From Streptomyces djakartensis (GTDB lineage Bacteria; Actinomycetota; Actinomycetes; Streptomycetales; Streptomycetaceae), in assembly GCF_014651075.1 (NCBI RefSeq), contig NZ_BMWE01000002.1:372001-436000 (forward strand): DNA of 64,000 bases. The letters run 5' to 3'. Below the pieces are notes generated by a model. The model was not told where the DNA came from, made no database searches, and was given only the letters and a program-made list of their open reading frames with translations. The first letter of the stretch is position 1; every line of letters starts with the position of its first letter. The position numbers were made by a program, and so were the translations under genes. Of this stretch, positions 8,697-16,636 are shown piece by piece.

Positions 8697-9695
8697 TCAG
8701 GCCGGGTAGCCGTACAGCTCCAGGGCCTTGGCCAGGCGCTCGTGCGCCAGCTGCTCGACCCGCGGGGTGAACGCCTCCCGCCAGCTGCCGATCTGGCCCT
8801 TGAAGAAGGAGAACGAGTCCCTGCGGAAGATCCCGTCAGCGGTCTTCTCGGGGTCCGCGTCGGCACCGACGAACTCGATCACACGCCGTACCACGTCGAG
8901 CTGGGCGTCGGCCGAGCCACCGCCCTGCGGCCCCACCATTTCCTCGAACGATATGTTGCAGACCTTGGGGTGGTTCAGGAGCCAGAGCATCCGCTCATGG
9001 TCACCGCTGCCCGGGAAGGCCGGATCCGACAGGGCGTAAAGAAGACGCTCCTCCAGGGAGCCCTTGGCGGCCAGGATGTTGTTGAACACCTGAAACTCGC
9101 TGAAGTTTCCGAACCCCTGGGCGGTCCTTCCGAGCAGGAAGTTCACCATCGACAGGACCATGTCGCGTGGATCGCGGTACATGAAGAGGATCCGCGGCTC
9201 ACCGGTCCGGGACCATTCCTCGATGAATTTCCCGTCGACCTTCTTGATGTCGAGTTCCGGAACGATCCAGCAGGTGTTCTCCGGCGTCCAGGAGAAAGGC
9301 GTGTCGGAGGTGCGCCGCAGAGCCTGATCGACGGCTTCGGTATGGGTGAGCTGAGCGCCGTAGCGGTTGACCAGAGGCATTCCGAGACGCTGCTGCCAGG
9401 CCCAGCCGAGCGCCTCCCACGCCTGATCGGCGCCGACCCGGAAGGCCTCTTCGCCCTGCCCTTTGAGGGCGTCGGCCGCCTGGTCGCCGTGCACCATGCG
9501 CACGATTCGATCACGCGTCTCGTCACCCAGGACCGGCCGGATTTCCTGCGGAATCCTGGACTGACCGTAGATCTTGTAGCCGAGAGCCAGCATCAGTTCC
9601 TGCACCAGATGGGTGCCGGATTTCATCAGCGAGACAACGAGGACTCTTTCCGCCCGAATGCCTCTGGCATCCGGAACATCTTGCTGCACAACCAT
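8697..9695 (-). CDS. PAPS-dependent sulfotransferase
   Basis: The 332-residue protein has the PAPS 5'-phosphosulfate loop near the N-terminus (VSLMKSGTHLVQEL, catalytic-type Lys25), the 3'-phosphate motif FMYRDPRDMVLSMVNFL in the middle and a C-terminal KGQIGSWREAF matching the KxGxxGxWK-type PAPS contact of cytosolic sulfotransferases. It should move a sulfuryl group from PAPS to a hydroxyl or amine acceptor. It is the first gene of the minus-strand operon, 70 bases before the ATP-grasp gene, and the operon also encodes PAPS synthesis and PAP removal. Base composition is visibly less GC-rich than the neighbours, a possible sign of recent acquisition. Acceptor unknown. Confidence 0.92.
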   Translation of the reverse strand: MVVQQDVPDARGIRAERVLVVSLMKSGTHLVQELMLALGYKIYGQSRIPQEIRPVLGDETRDRIVRMVHGDQAADALKGQGEEAFRVGADQAWEALGWAWQQRLGMPLVNRYGAQLTHTEAVDQALRRTSDTPFSWTPENTCWIVPELDIKKVDGKFIEEWSRTGEPRILFMYRDPRDMVLSMVNFLLGRTAQGFGNFSEFQVFNNILAAKGSLEERLLYALSDPAFPGSGDHERMLWLLNHPKVCNISFEEMVGPQGGGSADAQLDVVRRVIEFVGADADPEKTADGIFRRDSFSFFKGQIGSWREAFTPRVEQLAHERLAKALELYGYPA

Positions 9696-9774
9696 CCCCT
9701 CACTTGCCCGCGGATACCTTTCGGTAATCAGCGGACAACTCTGACTCTAATGTTGATCAAATCGTTGCAAGTGC

Positions 9775-9790
9775 TTGACATCAATGTCAA
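9775..9790. promoter_or_regulatory. Palindrome overlapping a -35-like element of the sulfotransferase operon
   Basis: The sequence TTGACATCAATGTCAA is an inverted repeat with 7-base arms (TTGACAT/ATGTCAA) and a 2-base centre, about 80 bases upstream of the sulfotransferase start. Read on the minus strand it starts with TTGACA, followed 18 bases later by AACGAT, so a promoter driving the operon could lie within or next to it. The geometry fits a dimeric repressor or activator site. The binding protein is unknown and no regulator gene is adjacent. Confidence 0.45.
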
Positions 9791-10140
9791 CCAAAGAAAC
9801 TTCCACCCCATCCGTCCAGAGCGCCTTTCAGCCAAGAGCGTTGCCCGCAGGACACTGCCACCGTCCCCGCCTCGCAGATAAGCGCCCCTTATGACGAAAA
9901 CGGGGCGAACAGAACAATCACCTCACCCCTAGCCGACCGAACACCCCTACGGACCGACGCGGCTCATAGAATTTACTTTCACTTAGCTGCCGCAAAGAAA
10001 GGGAAGCGGATATTCCGGGCGGCGGGGAACGGTGCACACTGCAGCTTGCGTGAGCCGTCCGATTGGCCGAGAAGCCCCCGTGAAGGCACATCGTTCGGCC
10101 GATTCGCCCAGAATCCCCGAGGCACCCTTGACGCGCCGAG

Positions 10141-10168
10141 TTGAGCACTTCCGAGGCGGGCGTAAGAT
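10141..10168 (+). promoter_or_regulatory. Putative promoter of the MBL-fold hydrolase gene
   Basis: A -35-like TTGAGC (10141-10146) and a good -10 TAAGAT (10163-10168) are spaced by 16 bases. The predicted start of transcription near 10175 would leave a leader of about 43 nt before the ATG at 10218. This is inference from sequence only. Confidence 0.45.
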
Positions 10169-10217
10169 CGGAAATCCCGTCAACTCGCAAGGCCGCACCT
10201 CTGAACAGGAACACCGC

Positions 10218-11000
10218 ATGATGCACCTCACGATTCTGGGCGGCTGCGGAGCATGGCCGGTCAAGGACCAGCCGTGCAGCGGATATCTGGTTCAGAGCGA
10301 GGGCTTCCGCCTGTTCGTCGACCCCGGCTACGCGACCTTCCCCGCGCTCCAGGAGTATGTGACGGCCGGGCAGGTCGACGCCGTGCTGGTCACGCACGGA
10401 CATCCGGACCACTGCGCCGACCTCAACCCGCTGCTGCGCGCCCGGGCCCTCACCGACGAGCCACCGGCTCCCCTGCCCGTGTACACGCTGCCCTCCGCGC
10501 TCGACGCCGTGCTCTGCCTGGACCGGCCGGGGATGCTGAGGGACTCCTTCGAACTGCGCGAGTTCCAGGGCGGCGACAGCTTCGGGATCGGCCCCTTCCG
10601 TGTCGATACCCGCCTGCTGCCGCACTTCGTCCCGAACGCCGGCGTCCGGCTGTCCGCGGGCGGCATGTCCCTGGCCTACACGGGGGACACCGGGCCCAGT
10701 CCCGAGGTGACCGCCCTCGCACGGGACGCCGATGTCCTGCTGTGCGAGGCCACGTACGTCGATCAAGTGCCGCGTGCAGACGAGGAGTTCCTCTTGAGCG
10801 CACGTCTGGCGGGTGAGTACGCTGAGGCAGCGCGGGCAGCACGGCTCCTGCTCACGCATCTGTGGCCGGGCACCGGTCAGGCACCCGCCGTGAACGCAGC
10901 CGCCCGGGCCTTCACCGGGCCGGTCGAGGTGGCCCACCCCGGCCTCATGGCTCATGTCCCCGCGGCGGCCTCCCCTCCTCCTCCCGGATTCCACACCTGA
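10218..11000 (+). CDS. MBL-fold metallo-hydrolase
   Basis: This 260-residue protein is a metallo-beta-lactamase-fold hydrolase of the RNase Z-like group: the dinuclear metal motif HxHxDH appears as VTHGHPDHCADL near residue 60, with downstream ligands in LPHFVPN, LAYTGDTGPS and LLLTHLWPGT. Such proteins hydrolyse phosphodiesters, lactones, thioesters or sulfate esters, so no substrate can be named. I chose the ATG at 10218 (an ATG also occurs at 10221) because AGGA lies 8 bases upstream and the conserved fold begins there (HLTILGGCGAWP). It is transcribed away from the PAPS operon and followed after 14 bases by the sulfonate-type receptor, so it may belong to the same pathway. Confidence 0.88.
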   Translation: MMHLTILGGCGAWPVKDQPCSGYLVQSEGFRLFVDPGYATFPALQEYVTAGQVDAVLVTHGHPDHCADLNPLLRARALTDEPPAPLPVYTLPSALDAVLCLDRPGMLRDSFELREFQGGDSFGIGPFRVDTRLLPHFVPNAGVRLSAGGMSLAYTGDTGPSPEVTALARDADVLLCEATYVDQVPRADEEFLLSARLAGEYAEAARAARLLLTHLWPGTGQAPAVNAAARAFTGPVEVAHPGLMAHVPAAASPPPPGFHT

Positions 11001-11014
11001 CCTCGAGGACCCTC

Positions 11015-12127
11015 ATGCGCCTTGCCCCGTTACCGTCAGTTCCCCTGACCCGGCTGCTCGCGGCGGCGGTGGCGCTCACCGTCGCACTGAGCCTGCTGGC
11101 GGGATGCGGATACGGAAAGAACCGGCCGGTCGCGGCGGGCGCGGCCGGGGCACCCGCCCGGGGCCCGAAACTCTCCGTCGACACCGTGCGCGTCGGCTAC
11201 CTGCCCAATCTCACCCATGCCACGGCGCTCGTCGGCCTCGAGCGGGGTTTCTTCGCCCGGGAGCTGAAGGGGACGGCTGTCGCTCCCCGGACCTTCAACG
11301 CCGGCCCGGCCGTGATCGAGGCCCTCAACGCCGGTTCCGTCGACATCGCGTGGATCGGACCGTCGCCCGCGATCAACGGATACCTGCGGTCGGGCGGCAA
11401 CGCGCTGCGGATCGTGGCGGGCTCCGCCTCCGGTGGTGTGCGCTTCGTGGTGAACCCCGACCGCATTCGCTCCCTGAACGAGGTGAAGGGCAAACGGATC
11501 GCCACACCGCAGCTGGGCAACACCCAGGACGTGGCGTTCCTGCACTGGGCGGCGAGCCGGGGATGGAAGATCGATCCGGTGACCGGACGGGGTGACGTCT
11601 CCCTGGTACGCGCCGACAACCGGGTGACGGTGGACGCCTTCCGGTCCGGCTCGCTGGACGGCGCCTGGGTTCCCGAGCCGACCGCCTCGATCCTGGCCGC
11701 CGAGGGGGCGCGCGTGCTGCTGGACGAGGCGGACCTGTGGCCCGGCCGCCGGTTCGTCACGACGAACGTCGTCGTCTCGCCGTCGTTCCTGGCGAAGCAT
11801 CCGGACGTGGTCGACGCGGTCGTACGGGCATCCGTCGCCGCCAACACCTGGATCGCCGCCCACCCCGGGGAAGCCAGGACCGCGGCCGGTGCCCACCTCA
11901 AGCGCTTGACGGGCAAGGCGCTTCCCGCCGCCGTGCTCGGCGCCGCCTGGCAGGGGATCACGTTCACGAACGACCCGCTGGCCCCGACCCTGCGCACCCA
12001 GGCGCGGCACGCCGCGCGGTTGCGGCTGCTCGAGTCGTCGGACCTGACGGGGATCTACGATCTGGGCCCGCTCACGAGGGCGTTGCGGTCGGCGGGGCTT
12101 CCGCCGGTCACGGAAGACGCTCCATGA
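11015..12127 (+). CDS. Substrate-binding lipoprotein of a sulfonate/nitrate/taurine-type ABC importer
   Basis: A 370-residue secreted lipoprotein: basic N-terminus, hydrophobic core and lipobox LLAG-C near residue 31. The mature protein is of the SsuA/NrtA/ThiY class, with VRVGYLPNLTHATALVGLERGFF, NAGSVDIAWIGPSPAINGY, LRIVAGSASGGVRFV and KGKRIATPQLGNTQDVAF. It is the natural partner of the SsuB-like ATPase and SsuC-like permease at the far end of the divergent operon (1-1198), none of which has another receptor in the window. The ATG at 11015 begins the signal peptide and has GAGGA upstream. The ligand may be a sulfonate or sulfate ester, by context only. Confidence 0.9.
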   Translation: MRLAPLPSVPLTRLLAAAVALTVALSLLAGCGYGKNRPVAAGAAGAPARGPKLSVDTVRVGYLPNLTHATALVGLERGFFARELKGTAVAPRTFNAGPAVIEALNAGSVDIAWIGPSPAINGYLRSGGNALRIVAGSASGGVRFVVNPDRIRSLNEVKGKRIATPQLGNTQDVAFLHWAASRGWKIDPVTGRGDVSLVRADNRVTVDAFRSGSLDGAWVPEPTASILAAEGARVLLDEADLWPGRRFVTTNVVVSPSFLAKHPDVVDAVVRASVAANTWIAAHPGEARTAAGAHLKRLTGKALPAAVLGAAWQGITFTNDPLAPTLRTQARHAARLRLLESSDLTGIYDLGPLTRALRSAGLPPVTEDAP

Positions 12128-12173
12128 CGCTGGCGGACCTCCCCGCTCCTCAGGCGCCGCAGTACCGCCGGGA

Positions 12174-13394
12174 TCACTTCTCGCCCGCGAAGTCGAGACC
12201 GTCCGGAGCGGCCGGCGCGGGCGCCACTGACGGCGCGGTGACCGGCGCGCCGGCCCCCCTCGTGGTGTGTCGCCACGGACGGGCGATGGGTGCGGACACC
12301 GCCTGCCACCAAGGCTCCCCGGGCAGCTTCCCGGCCGGCTCGAAGGGCTCGCCCGGCCGGGGGAACGCCACGTCCTGTCCCACCTCCCCGGCCAGGTCCT
12401 TCGTCCACTCCCCCGGCTCCGCCCAGGCGTGGGTGGCGAGATTGAAGGTCCCCCAGTGGATCGGCAGCAGCACGCCGTGCGGCTTGCCTCCCTGCAGGTC
12501 CAGCTGCGCCTGGAGCCCCTCCTGGGGCGTCATGTGGATGTCGGGCCAGAAGTCGGAGTACGCGCCGAGCTGGATCATCGTGGCGTCGAACGGCCCGTGC
12601 CCCGCGCCGATCTCCTTGAAGCCCTCGAAGTAGCCGGTGTCGCCGCTGTGGTAGATCCGGTGCCGCTCACCGGCGACGACCCAGGAGGCCCACAGGGTGT
12701 GCTGGGTGTTGCGCAGCCCCCGGCCGCAGAAGTGCCGCGCGGGAGTGGCGGTCAGGGTGAGGCCGCCGATCGTCGTCGACTCGTGCCAGTCCAGTTCGCG
12801 CAGCCGGCTCTCGGCCACGCCCCAGTGCTCCAGGTGCGCCCCGACACCGAGAGGCACGGCGAACAGCGTGTCCGTGCCGGCCAGCGCCTTGATCGTGGGC
12901 ATGTCCAGATGGTCGTAGTGGTCGTGCGAGACGACCACGACGTCGACCGGGCCGAGTGCGGCCAGCGGCAGGGGCACCGGGTGCAGCCGCTTGGGTCCCG
13001 CGAAGGAGAACGGGGAGCAGCGCTCACCCCACACCGGGTCGAACAGGACCCGCTTCCCGTCGATCTCCGCCAGTACGCTGGAGTGCCCCAGCCAGGTCAG
13101 CCGCAGCCCCGTCGCCGGGGGCCGGGCGATGTCGGCGAGGGTGGTGGCGTGCACCGGCACCGCGCCCTTCGGGGCGCGCCGGGGCCGGGTCTCCTTGTCG
13201 AAGAAGACCTTCGCGAAGTCCAGGGCCGAGCCCGAGGGCCGGGTGCTCGCGGGACCGCCGGGGTTCTGGAAGACCCCGTCCTTGAAATGGGGCGATCTGC
13301 GGATGCGCGCCATGCGCTCACCGCGCGGGTCCGCGCCGAACGCACCGGGCCGAAGCGCACGGAGCCCGGAGCTCAGGGAACGGAAACCGGCCAC
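12174..13394 (-). CDS. NAPE-PLD/UlaG-like MBL-fold hydrolase
   Basis: This 406-residue protein belongs to the metallo-beta-lactamase group that includes N-acyl-phosphatidylethanolamine phospholipase D and lactonase UlaG. It shows LTWLGHSSVLAEIDGKRVLFDPVWG, the metal motif VVSHDHYDHLDMPT, TPARHFCGRG, HSGDTGYFEGF and LPIHWGTFNLATH. The C-terminal 35 residues are Ala/Pro-rich and likely disordered. The GTG at 13394 is chosen because a perfect GGAGG lies 4 bases upstream. It is a monocistronic gene convergent with the lipoprotein gene (46-base gap). Substrate not known; a lipid phosphodiester is likely from family knowledge. Confidence 0.88.
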   Translation of the reverse strand: MAGFRSLSSGLRALRPGAFGADPRGERMARIRRSPHFKDGVFQNPGGPASTRPSGSALDFAKVFFDKETRPRRAPKGAVPVHATTLADIARPPATGLRLTWLGHSSVLAEIDGKRVLFDPVWGERCSPFSFAGPKRLHPVPLPLAALGPVDVVVVSHDHYDHLDMPTIKALAGTDTLFAVPLGVGAHLEHWGVAESRLRELDWHESTTIGGLTLTATPARHFCGRGLRNTQHTLWASWVVAGERHRIYHSGDTGYFEGFKEIGAGHGPFDATMIQLGAYSDFWPDIHMTPQEGLQAQLDLQGGKPHGVLLPIHWGTFNLATHAWAEPGEWTKDLAGEVGQDVAFPRPGEPFEPAGKLPGEPWWQAVSAPIARPWRHTTRGAGAPVTAPSVAPAPAAPDGLDFAGEK

Positions 13395-13521
13395 GGTACC
13401 TCCAGGGGTGGAGTCGTCAGACTGTCCATTATCGTCGGCCCCTGCGACAACACCCGGGCACCGGGGGTCCTTCCCCAGGCATACTGACCCACGATTCAGT
13501 AATCCGGCGAAGGAGCCCCGC

Positions 13522-14700
13522 GTGACCGCCCCTCTGCTGTCCCTCACCTGGACCGATCACCTCACCGGCCACCAGGGCTTTCTGGTGGTCGACCGGCTGG
13601 TGCGCGGCGTCGCCAGTGGCGGACTGCGGATGCGGCCGGGCTGCACCCTGGAGGAGGTCGCCGGCCTGGCCCGTGGCATGACCATGAAGGAGGCCCTGCA
13701 CTACGACCCCGACAGCCGCTACATCCCGCTCGGCGGCGCCAAGGGCGGCATCGACTGCGACCCCAGGGACCCCGAGGCGTACCCGCTGCTGGTGCGCTAC
13801 CTGCGCGCCATGCGGCCGTACGTCGAGAACATGTGGACGACCGGCGAGGATCTCGGCCTCACTCAGGACCTGGTGGACCGGGCCGCGGCCGAGGCCGGGC
13901 TGGTCTCCTCCATCCAGGCCGTGTACCCGCTGCTGGACGACGAGACCGAGGCGCGACGGCGTCTGCGGGACGCGTTCGCCGTCGAGGTGGACGGCATCGG
14001 ACTGGACGAACTGGCCGGCGGCTGTGGTGTGGCCGAGGCGGCTCTGACGGCCCTGGACCGGGCCCGCGTGCCGTACGCGGGGACGCGGGTCGCCGTCCAG
14101 GGGCTGGGCACGATGGGCGGGGCCACCGCACGCTTCCTCGCACGCGCGGGGCTCACCGTCGTGGCCGTGGCCGACATCAAGGGCACGATCGCCAACCCGG
14201 CGGGGCTCGACGTCGAGGCGCTGCTCGCCGCGCGGGACGCTCACGGCACCGTGGACCGCTCCGCCCTGCGGCCCGGCGACCGCGAACTGCCGGGCGAGGC
14301 CTGGCTGTCGGCCGACGCGGACATCCTGGTGCCCGCGGCCGTCCCGTACGCGATCGACGCCGGCAACCAGGGGCGGATCACCGCCCGCTGGGTCGTCGAG
14401 GCGGCCAACATGCCCGTACACCCCGAGGCCGAACCGCTGCTGGCCGAGCGCGGGGTGACCGTACTGCCGGACGTCGTGGTCAACTCCGGGACGAACGCCT
14501 GGTGGTGGTGGACGCTTTTCGGGGACATCGGCGCCGACCCGGAGGAGGCGTTCGCGCACACGCGCCGCTCGATGCGGGCCCTGGTGGAGCGGATGCTGGT
14601 CCGCGCGCAGGCCGACGGCACCACACCGCGGGCCGCCGCCCACGCGATCGTGGCGGAGCGGCTGCCCGAGCTGGCGGACCGGTTCGGCTGGTACCGCTGA
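13522..14700 (+). CDS. Glu/Leu/Phe/Val dehydrogenase family protein
   Basis: The 392-residue protein matches NAD(P)-dependent amino-acid dehydrogenases: the substrate domain carries GGLRMRPGCTLEEV and the catalytic-Lys region IPLGGAKGGIDCDP, and the nucleotide domain has VAVQGLGTMGGATA. These enzymes interconvert an amino acid and its 2-oxo acid plus ammonia. An oddity is four consecutive Trp codons (14500-14511, NAWWWWTLFGDIG) near the C-terminus, where relatives usually have other hydrophobic residues. The GTG at 13522 has AAGGAG 7-8 bases upstream. The exact substrate (Glu, Leu, Val or Phe) cannot be decided from motifs. Confidence 0.9.
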   Translation: MTAPLLSLTWTDHLTGHQGFLVVDRLVRGVASGGLRMRPGCTLEEVAGLARGMTMKEALHYDPDSRYIPLGGAKGGIDCDPRDPEAYPLLVRYLRAMRPYVENMWTTGEDLGLTQDLVDRAAAEAGLVSSIQAVYPLLDDETEARRRLRDAFAVEVDGIGLDELAGGCGVAEAALTALDRARVPYAGTRVAVQGLGTMGGATARFLARAGLTVVAVADIKGTIANPAGLDVEALLAARDAHGTVDRSALRPGDRELPGEAWLSADADILVPAAVPYAIDAGNQGRITARWVVEAANMPVHPEAEPLLAERGVTVLPDVVVNSGTNAWWWWTLFGDIGADPEEAFAHTRRSMRALVERMLVRAQADGTTPRAAAHAIVAERLPELADRFGWYR

Positions 14701-14760
14701 GGCACCGGCCGCTCTGCGCCGGACGCCTGAATCGCCCCGTCGAGGAGCCGCACGCCCGCG

Positions 14761-14766
14761 TATAGG
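14761..14766 (+). promoter_or_regulatory. Putative -10 element of the TetR gene
   Basis: TATAGG lies 8 bases before the GTG at 14775, so transcription may begin on or next to the start codon and give a leaderless mRNA. The AGGG within it could alternatively act as a weak ribosome-binding site; sequence cannot separate the two. Confidence 0.4.
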
Positions 14767-14774
14767 GTGACGGC

Positions 14775-15374
14775 GTGACGAGAGTCCGGTTGAGCGTGGC
14801 GGAACGGCGGGAGGAACTGCTGCGCGCCGCCGTCGAGCAGATCGAGTCCCGGGGTGTGGCAGCGGTCAGGATCTCCGACGTGGCCTCGGCGCTCGGGGTG
14901 AGCAACGCACTGGTGCTCTATCACTTCTCGACGAAGGAGCAGCTGGTCGCCGCCGCGTTCCGGCATGCGGCCGAGGGCGACCTCGCGCATCTGCGCAAGC
15001 TGCTCGACCGCCGTACGACGGCGTTGCGCCGGCTGAGATCCGCCGTGCGCTGGTACGCCCCGACAGGTCAGGCCAAAGGATGGCGGCTGTGGATCGAGGG
15101 CTGGGCGGCGGCGCTGCGCGAGCCGGCGTTGCGGGCGGTCACCCAGGACCTGGACCGGCGGTGGAAGGCGGCCCTGGCCGAGGTCATCGCGGAGGGCGTG
15201 GCCGCCGGCGAGTTCCACTGCCCCGACCCGCAGGGCGCGGCCCTCCGCCTCACCGCGCTGCTCGACGGTCTGGCCGTGCAGTTGACGTCCTACGCGGGCG
15301 GGATGCCGCGGGCCCGGGCCCAGGAGTGGGCGGAGGAAGCCCTCTGTCGCGAACTGGGCCTGCGAAGGCCCTGA
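14775..15374 (+). CDS. TetR family transcriptional regulator
   Basis: A 199-residue TetR repressor. The N-terminal helix-turn-helix covers about residues 8-55 (RREELLRAAVEQIESRG, VRISDVASALGVSNALVLYHFSTKEQLVAAAF), and the remaining helical part is a ligand/dimer domain with tetracycline-repressor C-terminal character (WRLWIEGWAAALREPALRAV). It follows the amino-acid dehydrogenase gene after 74 bases on the same strand and may share its control, although it seems to have its own -10 element. Target genes and ligand are not evident. Confidence 0.92.
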   Translation: MTRVRLSVAERREELLRAAVEQIESRGVAAVRISDVASALGVSNALVLYHFSTKEQLVAAAFRHAAEGDLAHLRKLLDRRTTALRRLRSAVRWYAPTGQAKGWRLWIEGWAAALREPALRAVTQDLDRRWKAALAEVIAEGVAAGEFHCPDPQGAALRLTALLDGLAVQLTSYAGGMPRARAQEWAEEALCRELGLRRP

Positions 15375-15817
15375 GCAGGAGGGACCCACATGCCCCCATC
15401 GCCCCAGTGGGCACGACTGCCCGCAGCGGCGGCGCCCGGTTCCAGGTACCCGGCGTGGGTGCTGGGGGCGGGTGGGTGCGGAGCCCGGCGTTGCGAGGTG
15501 CTGGGCGTTGGTGCGAGGGGCGGGGCGTTGCGCAACTCGGCGCGACGAGGTGCCGCTGCGCCCACCCGTGCCGCCCCAGCGGCACGACTGCCCGCAGCTA
15601 GGAGGGCCACGACTGCCCGCAGTTGGGGCGGCCACGACTGCCCGCAGTTGGGACGGCCACGACGCACCCGCAGCCGCGTACGCACGGAAGGGGACGTGTC
15701 GGGGGGTGTCCGCCCGCAGCGGTTGGCGCGTCAACGGACAGTCACTCGATATCCGACTCCATCGCGCCGTTCCGAGGACGGACACCCCCCGGCACGGCCC
15801 CGACCCCCCACCCACCG
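15375..15817. repeat. Intergenic repeat field with CACGACTGCCCGCAG units
   Basis: This 443-base gap between the TetR gene and the convergent SGNH gene shows no credible gene. It contains five copies of a core CACGACTGCCCGCAG: within 15411-15426, 15582-15597, 15608-15622, 15633-15647, and a degenerate copy at 15658-15673. The last three are in tandem with a 25-base period (GCCACGACTGCCCGCAGTTG plus spacer). The core contains the near-palindrome CTGC-CC-GCAG. Between copies lie G-rich, loosely repeated segments (GAGGTGCTGGGCGTTGGTGC-like). I believe such units recur in streptomycete intergenic DNA, but function is unknown. Confidence 0.65.
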
Positions 15818-16636
15818 TCACGCCACCGAAGCGATCCGCATCCTGATGTCGTCAGGCGACAGCGCCCCCTTGGCCGTCACATGGTCCCCCGACGACTCCC
15901 CGCGCAGCCGCCGCCCGATCCACGGCACCAGGAACTCACGCGCCCACTGGACGTCGTCCCGCCGGACACCGAGGGTGCCGCGCTGCGGCAGCGGCGGCCA
16001 GGCCTGCTCGGGGTCGGCCGGGACGTCGATGCCGAGCACCTGGCCCGCGCGGAGCGCCACCCGCGTATGCCCCTCCGGGGACAGGTGGAGCCGGTCGGCG
16101 TCCCACGCCCGGCGGTCCTGCACACTGCGCAGGGACCACAGGTCGAGCACCGGACAGCCGTACCGGTCGGCGACGGCCCGGACATGCCCGTTGTACGTGG
16201 CGATCTTGCCGCGCAGATGCCTGAGCACGGGCATGCCCCGGGTGTCGAACCCGGTCGTCACCATCACCGTCCCGGCCACGGCGGTCAGCTGGGCGACCGC
16301 CCGCTCGAAGCGCTCGGCCACCTCGTCCGGATCCGTGCCGGGCCGGAGGATGTCGTTGCCACCGGCACAGAACGAGACCAGGTCAGGGGCCATCTCGACG
16401 GCCCGCGGGACCTGGTCCGCCACGATCTGGTCGAGGAGCTTCCCGCGCACGGCGAGGTTGGTGTACCGGAAGTCCCCTTCGGGCCGGCGGTCGGCGAGCA
16501 GGACGGCGAACCGGTCGGCCCAGCCGACGAACGCCCCGTCGGGGCCGGGATCACCGACGCCCTCGGTGAAGCTGTCCCCCACCGCCACGTACGACCCGAT
16601 CACTGCTCTGCTGTCACTCTTCGAATCGTCTGCCAC
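15818..16636 (-). CDS. SGNH/GDSL-family esterase
   Basis: This 272-residue cytoplasmic-looking protein has the SGNH hydrolase blocks in order: block I VAVGDSFTEGVG with the nucleophile Ser (about residue 22), a block II Gly in YTNLAVRGKLL, block III FCAGGNDIL and block V DADRLHLSPEGH with the catalytic Asp/His. It has no signal peptide. Family members hydrolyse carboxylic esters or thioesters; the physiological substrate is not known. The GTG at 16636 is used because it starts the conserved region, though only a weak GAGCGG precedes it. It is monocistronic and convergent with the TetR side. Confidence 0.9.
   Translation of the reverse strand: MADDSKSDSRAVIGSYVAVGDSFTEGVGDPGPDGAFVGWADRFAVLLADRRPEGDFRYTNLAVRGKLLDQIVADQVPRAVEMAPDLVSFCAGGNDILRPGTDPDEVAERFERAVAQLTAVAGTVMVTTGFDTRGMPVLRHLRGKIATYNGHVRAVADRYGCPVLDLWSLRSVQDRRAWDADRLHLSPEGHTRVALRAGQVLGIDVPADPEQAWPPLPQRGTLGVRRDDVQWAREFLVPWIGRRLRGESSGDHVTAKGALSPDDIRMRIASVA

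Larger units (their letters stand above)
9696..10217. other. Divergent intergenic region between sulfotransferase operon and hydrolase gene
   Basis: This 522-base stretch separates the sulfotransferase operon (minus) from the metallo-hydrolase/lipoprotein pair (plus). It is distinctly AT-rich for this genome at 9710-9800 and 9965-10010. I find no convincing ORF in it. It holds a 16-base palindrome at 9775-9790 and a promoter-like sequence for the plus-strand genes at 10141-10168, described separately. Confidence 0.7.

Noticed and set aside
9918..10994. 358-residue minus-strand ORF opposite the MBL hydrolase
   Set aside because: The reading frame is only the antisense of a gene with clear metal motifs and runs into AT-rich intergenic DNA.
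15605..15680. 25-base tandem units as a possible CRISPR or replication iteron
   Set aside because: There are no variable spacers, only three tandem copies, and no replication or cas genes nearby.
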